Shown here: one piece after another, positions 43,292-48,448 of the stretch
How the letters are laid out: each line of letters starts with the position of its first letter
How positions within the stretch are numbered: the stretch's first letter is position 1
DNA from: Planococcus koreensis
GTDB lineage: Bacteria; Bacillota; Bacilli; Bacillales_A; Planococcaceae
Reading direction: 5' to 3'
Assembly (NCBI RefSeq): GCF_004761975.1
Contig: NZ_RQII01000047.1
Coordinates: forward strand, 1-48,448
Length of the DNA: 48,448 nucleotides
Notes under the pieces: model-generated
What the model was told of the DNA's origin: nothing
Database searches by the model: none
Seen by the model: the letters and a program-made list of their open reading frames with translations, nothing else
Translations under genes and position numbers: made by a program

Positions 43292-43879
43292 ATGAAGACA
43301 GATGTAATATTAGATGGGAATGCAGTTTGCCTTTTTCCTCTTGAAATCTCACATACCGAAACTTTATATGAGGCTTTAAAAAGTCCAGAAGTCTGGGAAT
43401 ATACATGGCGAAAAGTTGAATCTCTAGAAGATATTAAAGAAATTGTAAGTGCAGCTATTTCGAGTAAAAAGAAGGGGCTGCATCTGCCATTCTTAATAAA
43501 AGATAAGATTACTGGAAAGGTCGTCGGTTCTACTCGAATTGGCGATATTGATCATGTAAATAAAAATGTTGAAATTGGTTGGACTTGGATCGCTCCTGAA
43601 TATTGGGGAACTAAAGCCAACACGGAATGTAAATTCCTTTTGCTTCAATATTGTTTTGAAGAGATGAAAGTAAATCGTGTTCAATTTTCTGTCAGTGGAC
43701 AAAATTTCCGATCGCAAAAAGCGGTAGAGAGAATAGGCGCAGTAAAAGAAGGGACATTTCGTAAGCATCGGGTAAAGGCAGATGGAACTATACATGATAA
43801 TGTGTTTTACAGCATCATCGATACAGAGTGGAGTACTGTAAAACAGCAATTAATTTGTTTGCTGGAGAAGAAATACTAA
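43292..43879 (+). CDS. GNAT N-acetyltransferase (RimJ/RimL-like)
   Basis: A 195-residue acetyltransferase of the ribosomal-protein-alanine type: VGSTRIGDID, IGWTWIAPEYWGTKANTECKFLLLQYCFE and VQFSVSGQNFRSQKAVERIGAVKEGTFRKH are the conserved blocks. The target may be a protein N-terminus or a small molecule. The AAGGGA site is 10-12 bases from the ATG, a little far. It is the only gene between the elements at 43047 and 43945, a one-gene cassette. Confidence 0.88.
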   Translation: MKTDVILDGNAVCLFPLEISHTETLYEALKSPEVWEYTWRKVESLEDIKEIVSAAISSKKKGLHLPFLIKDKITGKVVGSTRIGDIDHVNKNVEIGWTWIAPEYWGTKANTECKFLLLQYCFEEMKVNRVQFSVSGQNFRSQKAVERIGAVKEGTFRKHRVKADGTIHDNVFYSIIDTEWSTVKQQLICLLEKKY

Positions 43880-43944
43880 TTTCTTTTACATTGATAAAAT
43901 TTTAAAGAGAAGAATTAAAAGTGAAACGTTATATTAAATAATTT

Positions 43945-44057
43945 AGTTTACATATCATAATTTATCAGAGGCTATTCAAATACAGAAGGAGAGTAAAGAT
44001 GCATTGACTAGCATCCACCTCTCATTTTGTCTTTAAAAGTGTAATTTTACGAATGGT
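43945..44057 (+). repeat. Array element 4 (Xer-like site + hairpin + end block)
   Basis: Head: AGTTTACATAT (43945-43955), centre CATAAT, TTATCAGAGGC (43962-43972). A hairpin with arms GGAGAG/CTCTC and ATGC/GCAT follows, then a short T-rich stretch and TGTAATTTTACGAATGGTT. The first arm is identical to those of elements 1 and 2. Confidence 0.75.
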
Positions 44058-44101
44058 TGTGCTTAATTCTCTAGGTATACCTTAAGAAAGAGAAAGGAAT
44101 T

Positions 44102-44212
44102 ATGATTTTAATATACCAAGAGAGTTATGAGAAGCAAATGAAATATGAGTTTGAATATTGGTTGAAAAAACTAAACAAAAAAGACATTCTTTGCAGAATG
44201 CCCAGCTTTTAA
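44102..44212 (+). CDS. Possible small protein, 36 residues
   Basis: An open frame of 36 codons starts 45 bases after element 4, with AGAAAGGA just ahead of the ATG. The peptide (MILIYQESYEKQMKYEFEYW, then LKKLNKKDILCRMPSF) is aromatic and basic. I recognise nothing in it. It may be a genuine small cassette gene or a chance frame in A/T-rich DNA. Confidence 0.4.
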   Translation: MILIYQESYEKQMKYEFEYWLKKLNKKDILCRMPSF

Positions 44213-44323
44213 AAAAATATTTTTTATAGGTTTTAAAAATATTAACTTTTATGTTTTCTTGTTTTTTGAATATGATAGGAGACTCTAAGACTCAATTATG
44301 CCATCATATCGATTCTTTTAATT

Positions 44324-45193
44324 TCATTTAGTTTGTGAAATTGTATTAATAAGTTGGTTCAATGATTCATTGATCGGCAGTGTGCGACCAAGAATTTTCT
44401 CGAAATCGTTGCTTTCCACTTCAAGTGAACCGTTCCGGATGCTTTCTTGGATTCCTACAACAATCGGAATCACAAAATCGGGTAAACCTAAGCCTTTCAT
44501 GATCTCTGCATATTTTTCGTCACTCACTTGTTGTACAGGCACTTCTTTACCCAGTATATCCCCAAGAGCAGATGCCAATTCTTCTTGAGTTAAAAGAGGG
44601 CCAGAAAGTTCGTACACTGTATTTTCGTGGCCGTTCCCAACCAGAACCGCTGCCGCTGCATCTGCGTAATCTTGTTGCAATGCCCAACCAACTTTTCCTT
44701 CACCGGCAGAAGTAACCCATGGTGCTCCTGCTAGGACACCTTGAATGCTTCCGATTTCGTTTTCAAAATACCAGTTGTTGCGCAAGAAAGAGTAGGGGAT
44801 ACCAGTCTTCATAATGGATTCTTCTGTCGCGACATGAGGGGGCGCCATAAGATTTTCGCTTTCTTTAGCATTGGCTAAGCTTGTGTAGGCAATGAATTTT
44901 ACTCCTGCACGTTCCGCTGCTTGGACAGCATTAGTATGTTGGTGGATTCTCGTTTCATTGTCGCCATCCGCAGAGATGATCAATAAGCGGTCAATTCCTT
45001 CAAATGCTTTATCCAAAGTTTCTGGATGGTCAAAATCTGCTTGACGAACTTCCACTCCACGAGCACGAAGCCCTTCTGCTTTCTCGGCGTTCCGGACACT
45101 CACCGCCAGCTTACTTGCAGGCAGGGTTTTCAATAATGCTTCTACAACCTTCGAACCTAATTTTCCTGTTGCCCCTGTAACTAATATTTTCAT
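44324..45193 (-). CDS. NmrA-type NAD(P)-binding reductase (QorB-like)
   Basis: A 289-residue atypical SDR. ILVTGATGKLGSKVVEALL is the cofactor motif; RLLIISADGDNETRIHQHTNAVQAAERAGVKFIAYTSLANA and YSFLRNNWYFENEI match NAD(P)H:quinone oxidoreductase type 2 (QOR2) proteins. AGGGGGAT precedes the ATG. It is divergent from an Rrf2-type regulator with several inverted repeats between them, the same arrangement as quinone-responsive reductase/regulator pairs in Bacillus. Confidence 0.88.
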   Translation of the reverse strand: MKILVTGATGKLGSKVVEALLKTLPASKLAVSVRNAEKAEGLRARGVEVRQADFDHPETLDKAFEGIDRLLIISADGDNETRIHQHTNAVQAAERAGVKFIAYTSLANAKESENLMAPPHVATEESIMKTGIPYSFLRNNWYFENEIGSIQGVLAGAPWVTSAGEGKVGWALQQDYADAAAAVLVGNGHENTVYELSGPLLTQEELASALGDILGKEVPVQQVSDEKYAEIMKGLGLPDFVIPIVVGIQESIRNGSLEVESNDFEKILGRTLPINESLNQLINTISQTK

Positions 45194-45220
45194 TTTCCAA
45201 TCCCCCTAGTTCGCTTTTGA

Positions 45221-45343
45221 TGTAACAATAGTGATTACATGTATTCATATTAGTTACTTGTAACTGTATTGTCAACAGGGATAGCGATATTTTGTTTTTT
45301 GTTTGCTATTTGATACAATAAACTTGTAACTAAATTAATTACA
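45221..45343. promoter_or_regulatory. Three related operators between NmrA-type and Rrf2 genes
   Basis: Two 19-bp sites with TGTAA, nine bases, TTACA lie at 45221-45239 and 45325-45343. A palindrome, AGTTACTTGTAACT, lies between them at 45252-45265. All share the TGTAAC half. They flank the two divergent promoters, so the Rrf2-type regulator probably represses both genes. Confidence 0.6.
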
Positions 45344-45388
45344 TGATATTAGATATAGAAATAGAAATTTATAAAGGGGTGAAGGTAA

Positions 45389-45823
45389 ATGTCCATTAGC
45401 AGCCGATTTGCTGTCGGAATTCATATATTAACTCTAATTGAATTTAATAAAGATGGAATAACATCTTCTGAGTTTTTAGCTTCGAGCGTTAACACAAATC
45501 CAGCAGTGATACGGAAACTTATGGGCATGCTTAAAAAAGCTGGTTTGATCGAAGTACACCCAGGTATTGCAGGAGCAAAACTTACAATGAAACTATCTGA
45601 TATTACCTTGTTCGATGTCTATAAAGCGGTAAATGTTGTTCAAGATAAAGAATTATTCAGTATACACGAAAATCCACAGCTTAATTGTCCCGTTGGCCGG
45701 AATATCCAAAATACTATAGAACCAATATTTGCGACCGCACAGGGGGCAATGGAGAAAGTTTTAAAAAATGTAACATTAGAAGATGTGATGAATGATATTG
45801 TTGCTGGAGAAAATATTGGATAG
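45389..45823 (+). CDS. Rrf2-family regulator (YwnA-like)
   Basis: A 144-residue Rrf2 protein: an N-terminal winged helix (SSRFAVGIHILTLIEF, then TSSEFLASSVNTNPAVIRKLMGMLKKAGLIEV) and the C-terminal segment CPVGRNIQNTIEPIFATAQGAMEKVL. It has a single Cys in place of the three-Cys Fe-S set of IscR, as in YwnA-type proteins. AAAGGGGTGAAG precedes the ATG. It is divergent from the reductase gene it probably controls. Confidence 0.88.
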   Translation: MSISSRFAVGIHILTLIEFNKDGITSSEFLASSVNTNPAVIRKLMGMLKKAGLIEVHPGIAGAKLTMKLSDITLFDVYKAVNVVQDKELFSIHENPQLNCPVGRNIQNTIEPIFATAQGAMEKVLKNVTLEDVMNDIVAGENIG

Positions 45824-45913
45824 ATAGGATTTCTTAAAGAAATGTTCTATACTCGTTTATTTAAGTATATTTTTATTAAAATAATCGTTTATTTTATGAT
45901 GTGTAAAATTATT

Positions 45914-46028
45914 AGTTAACATATGAGGGATTATCGGAAGTTGTTTGAATACAAATGGAGAAAAGAGGCCGTTTAGAGCACCTCTTTTCTCCATTTTTGT
46001 TTGTATAAGTTTATTTTTACGAATGCTT
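45914..46028 (+). repeat. Array element 5 (Xer-like site + hairpin + end block)
   Basis: Head: AGTTAACATAT (45914-45924), centre GAGGGA, TTATCGGAAGT (45931-45941). The second arm matches the XerC-side arm of B. subtilis dif at 9 of 11 bases when read in complement. A perfect 12-bp hairpin (GGAGAAAAGAGG/CCTCTTTTCTCC) with Ts follows, then TTTATTTTTACGAATGCTT. Confidence 0.78.
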
Positions 46029-46076
46029 ACTTATAAATAACTAATTGAATTGGCATCTAAAAGACCATAGTGGGAA

Positions 46077-46487
46077 CTATTTATTAATGATAATCGATAA
46101 TTTATAGTTCACATGCTCATTTAATTTGACCAGAAACTCGTCTAGTTTCTCGTTGGACGGAAATTTGCATTCAAGAATATAGCAGCTGTCTCCGCTGATC
46201 TTATAGTTGTTGATCACATATTGTTCTTGTGTCTTCAAAAAAGACAGATACGGCTGATGATAAGTGCTTTTGGTAAAGATGTTTATCAAGGCGTGGACAT
46301 AATACCCCATCTTTACTTGATTTAGATTGATGGTATAACCCTCAATAATGCCGTTGTTTTCCAACTTCTCCACCCGTGCTGAAGCGGCGGGTCCGCTTAA
46401 ATGAATTTTTTCTCCTAGTTCCTTCATTGAGATGCGGCTATTCCTAGAGAGTTCATCCAAAATTTGCAGATCTGTGTGATCCAACAT
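46077..46487 (-). CDS. Lrp/AsnC-family regulator
   Basis: A 136-residue Lrp-type regulator with helix-turn-helix (MKELGEKIHLSGPAASARVEKLENNGIIEGY) and a RAM domain (GYYVHALINIFTKSTYHQPY to LNEHVNYKLSIIINK). It differs from the Lrp protein at 39163. It diverges from the MBL-fold gene, the probable target. The ribosome site (AAGGGA, 10 bases from the ATG) is moderate. Confidence 0.88.
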   Translation of the reverse strand: MLDHTDLQILDELSRNSRISMKELGEKIHLSGPAASARVEKLENNGIIEGYTINLNQVKMGYYVHALINIFTKSTYHQPYLSFLKTQEQYVINNYKISGDSCYILECKFPSNEKLDEFLVKLNEHVNYKLSIIINK

Positions 46488-46543
46488 TTATTACAAATCC
46501 CTTCATTAATAAAGTCAAACGGCAAAAAGACTTAATTTATGCT

Positions 46544-46573
46544 GTGTATTTCTAAAGTGCTTTAATTATACAC
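46544..46573. promoter_or_regulatory. Inverted repeat in the Lrp/MBL divergent promoter
   Basis: GTGTAT (46544-46549) and ATACAC (46568-46573) bracket an inner AAA..TTT symmetry, a 30-bp dyad typical in size of Lrp-type operators. Confidence 0.4.
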
Positions 46574-46605
46574 TTAACGTAATTCAAACTAAAGGAGTTA
46601 AGAAT

Positions 46606-47367
46606 ATGAACATACAGCAAATCCGTAGCGCAACATTGGTTATCAACTATGCCGGGAAAAAGTTTTTAATAGACCCGTTTTTGGCAGAGAAAGGTGCTTA
46701 TCCGCCTTTTCCGAATGCAGCAAGACAAGACCAAAATAACCCACTTGATAGCTTAACCGTTCCGATCAATGAAATTATCAATGGCATAGATGCCGTCATT
46801 GTTACTCATTTGCATTTGGATCATTGGGACGATGCCGCCAAAGAGGCATTACCAAAAGACATTAAACTGTTCGTCCAAAATGAAGAAGACGCGGAAGAAG
46901 TCCGAAGTTCCAATTTCCAGAACGTGGGGGTTCTGCAGGAAGATACAATCTTTGAAGGAATCCAATTGATTAAGACAAAAGGTGAACACGGCAGAGGGGA
47001 GATATTAAACCTTATGGGTGTGGTATCGGGTGTTGTCTTCAAGCACCAAGACGAAAAAACCGTGTATGTAGCTGGGGATACAGTATGGTATGACGGCGTC
47101 CAGGAAGCAATCAATGTCCACAAACCCGAAGTCATTGTGGTAAACGCTGGGGCCAATCAATTCCTGGAAGGCGGTTCAATTGTAATGGACAAAGAAGATG
47201 TTTATGAAGTTTATCAAGCCGCACCTGAAGCAACGATAATCTCCGTCCATATGGAGTCAGCCAATCACTGGGGACTGTCTAAAGAAGATTTGAAAAGTTT
47301 CGCAGCTGAAAAAGGCTTCTCTTCCAAGCTTTTCGTGCCAGAAGACGGCGAATCTTACACATTCTGA
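46606..47367 (+). CDS. MBL-fold metal-dependent hydrolase (UlaG-like)
   Basis: A 253-residue metallo-beta-lactamase-fold enzyme. The metal motif is VTHLHLDHWDD at about residues 65-75, with later ligands in GEHGRG, VYVAGDTVWYDG and the His of VHMESANHW. RSATLVINYAGKKFLIDPFLAEKG at the N-terminus is typical of UlaG/YtkL-type hydrolases. The substrate is unknown. CTAAAGGAG precedes the ATG. It is followed at 33 bp by an MFS gene in the same direction. Confidence 0.88.
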   Translation: MNIQQIRSATLVINYAGKKFLIDPFLAEKGAYPPFPNAARQDQNNPLDSLTVPINEIINGIDAVIVTHLHLDHWDDAAKEALPKDIKLFVQNEEDAEEVRSSNFQNVGVLQEDTIFEGIQLIKTKGEHGRGEILNLMGVVSGVVFKHQDEKTVYVAGDTVWYDGVQEAINVHKPEVIVVNAGANQFLEGGSIVMDKEDVYEVYQAAPEATIISVHMESANHWGLSKEDLKSFAAEKGFSSKLFVPEDGESYTF

Positions 47368-47400
47368 GGGGAGAAGGAATTTGAGAGAGGAAGTTAACTG

Positions 47401-48435
47401 GTGAAGCAACTACAACCGAAATTATGGACCAAAGATTTCATCATTCTCTCTTTAGTCAATTTTTTCTTAATCTTTGTCTATCTTTTATTAAATGCCACAA
47501 TCGCTCTTTATGCGATAAAAGAATTTAATGCCACTACCGGACAAGCAGGTCTGGTAGCAGGCATTTTTATCATTGGTGCATTAGCGGGGAGGCTGCTGAC
47601 CGGGGGAATCGTTGCGAAAATCGAATACAAACAATTGTTGATTATCGGACTTGTCTTCTTTACGTTAACGATTCTCCTCTATTTTGTAGATTATGGGCTT
47701 ACTTTTTTCATTGTAAGCCGATTCTTGAACGGGTTTACACTTGGTGTTGCGACTACCGTGATCGGGACGCTTGTTACCCTCACGATACCGGCATCCAAAA
47801 GAGGCGAAGGAATTGGTTATTTTGCTGTTAGTACAGCGATGGCTACGGGTCTTGGTCCGTTCATTGGCCTGTATATGACTCAACACACCGGTTTTGTGAA
47901 GATTTTTATCCTTTGCCTTCTGCTAGGGGTTGTGAGTACGGTGATTGGCTTCTTCGTAAGTGTGCCTAAAATAGAAAAAATGGAAATGAAACAGGACGAC
48001 AAAGGATTTAAACTTTATGGTCTTATAGAACCGAAAGCACTTCCCATCAGTTTCATTATCCTCATCATGACGTTCTGCTTCTCCAGTGTTCTTTCTTATA
48101 TAAATTTATATGCGATAGAACTGAACTTGATAGATACAGCCAGCTTTTTCTTTATTGTCTATACAGTGACCGTCTTGATAGCGCGGCCGTTCACGGGCCG
48201 GTTGATGGACAGTATAGGCCCGAATTATGTGATGTATCCGGCTTTTTTTGTTTTCGGTGCCGGAATGCTTCTCCTCAGTACGGCAAGCAGCGCTGCAACT
48301 CTTTTAATCGCAGCTGCTTTGATTGGATTTGGTTCGGAATGCCGCCTTCTCCTGGACGTATTACGGAGAAGAAGACATAGCACCATCGTCTATTGCGAAA
48401 AAGGCATCATGAAAATCTACCACGACGACGAATAA
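47401..48435 (+). CDS. MFS transporter, C-terminus lost or frameshifted
   Basis: A major facilitator reading frame with GTG start (GAGAGGAAG upstream) that is normal through about residue 308: about ten helices, including ARPFTGRLMDSIGPNYVMYP (motif A of the second half) and AATLLIAAALIGFG. After that the frame continues into a charged tail (DVLRRRRHSTIVYCEKG) unlike any MFS helix and stops, so helices 11-12 are missing. A deletion, recombination junction or assembly artefact at about 48330 is likely. Only 13 bases remain after the stop. Confidence 0.75.
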   Translation: MKQLQPKLWTKDFIILSLVNFFLIFVYLLLNATIALYAIKEFNATTGQAGLVAGIFIIGALAGRLLTGGIVAKIEYKQLLIIGLVFFTLTILLYFVDYGLTFFIVSRFLNGFTLGVATTVIGTLVTLTIPASKRGEGIGYFAVSTAMATGLGPFIGLYMTQHTGFVKIFILCLLLGVVSTVIGFFVSVPKIEKMEMKQDDKGFKLYGLIEPKALPISFIILIMTFCFSSVLSYINLYAIELNLIDTASFFFIVYTVTVLIARPFTGRLMDSIGPNYVMYPAFFVFGAGMLLLSTASSAATLLIAAALIGFGSECRLLLDVLRRRRHSTIVYCEKGIMKIYHDDE

Positions 48436-48448
48436 CCAGCTTCAAGTC

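Larger units (their letters stand above)
31883..46028. mobile_element. Putative Xer-site gene-cassette array
   Basis: This region is punctuated by a recurring element at 36076, 41462, 43047, 43945 and 45914, with a degenerate copy at 34377 and a terminal partial copy at 31883. All copies have the same orientation and none was found in the first 31.8 kb. Between copies lie complete small units with their own promoters and mixed gene directions, all accessory functions (regulators, reductases, acetyltransferases, an exporter, a sigma/anti-sigma pair), in DNA more A/T-rich than the left half. The 28-bp head of each element resembles a dif site, so host XerC/XerD-type recombinases are the likely movers. 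No integrase or transposase gene is seen. The cassette interpretation is inference. Confidence 0.45.

Noticed and set aside
48330..48448. Possible insertion-sequence end at the right edge of the window
   Set aside because: No terminal inverted repeat, target duplication or transposase motif can be seen in the 119 bases available.
1..48448. CRISPR arrays, tRNA, rRNA and prophage genes
   Set aside because: No regularly spaced short repeats, no cloverleaf or rRNA-like sequence, and no phage structural or integrase genes were seen; the repeats of the right half are spaced irregularly and separated by genes.

Overview
The window looks like chromosomal DNA of a Firmicute close to Planococcus/Planomicrobium (Planococcaceae). 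The basis is Bacillus-type gene order and products (transketolase end followed by yneF, a YqkK-like protein, YugO channel, Ktr transporter, YtvA-type LOV-STAS protein), strong AGGAGG ribosome binding sites and many GTG/TTG starts. This assignment is inference from protein resemblance, not a database search.

Positions 1-31,850 read as a mostly ordinary chromosomal backbone. They hold the tkt 3' end and yneF; an alpha/beta hydrolase; HMG-CoA lyase divergent from a thiolase; a Nudix hydrolase; an ECF sigma factor with its membrane partner; a CopC-like surface protein; a YugO-type K+ channel; a nucleosidase-like protein; an ATP-grasp ligase; a KtrB/D-type K+ transporter; a quinone-reductase-like enzyme; a LOV-STAS blue-light sensor; and an SDR/acyl-ligase/acetyltransferase group. 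Next comes an arsenic locus (18.07-21.98 kb: arsR, arsC, arsD, two-domain arsA, a Cys-phosphatase, a HesB-like protein). It has no ArsB/Acr3 pump beside it. A second thiol-rich unit follows (22.4-24.5 kb): a MarR regulator, a flavoprotein and a 64-residue protein, with one 17-bp operator motif in front of both MarR and flavoprotein. Two MFS exporters, a zinc-ribbon MBL-like protein, a methyltransferase, two unknown proteins and a membrane diguanylate cyclase close this half. Two copies of a GC-rich intergenic element with terminal inverted repeats lie at about 0.4 and 22.3 kb.

From 31.88 to about 46.03 kb the character changes. The DNA is visibly more A/T-rich, gene orientation is mixed, and small accessory units (regulator plus oxidoreductase, acetyltransferase, exporter, or sigma/anti-sigma pair) are separated by a recurring element of about 91-115 bp. 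Each full copy starts with a 28-bp site laid out like a Xer/dif site: an 11-bp arm (AGTTTACATAT), six variable bases, and an 11-bp arm (about TTATCGGAAGT). A terminator-like hairpin follows, whose sequence varies while its pairing is kept, and then a closing block, TTTTACGAACGCTT. Five good copies, all in one orientation, plus a degenerate copy and a terminal partial copy are seen only in this region. I infer a Xer-site gene-cassette array, similar in concept to plasmid pdif modules but chromosomal and in a Firmicute. No recombinase gene is in the window; host XerC/XerD-type proteins would have to act.

Cargo of the array: MocR regulator/GNAT; MFS exporter; HxlR, PRISE-like reductase, second HxlR, nitroreductase, Lrp, old yellow enzyme and a frameshifted secreted protein; ECF sigma/anti-sigma; GNAT; a 36-codon ORF, an NmrA-type reductase and an Rrf2 regulator; then Lrp, an MBL-fold hydrolase and an MFS protein whose C-terminus is lost at the window end. 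The theme is detoxification of electrophiles, quinones and drugs.
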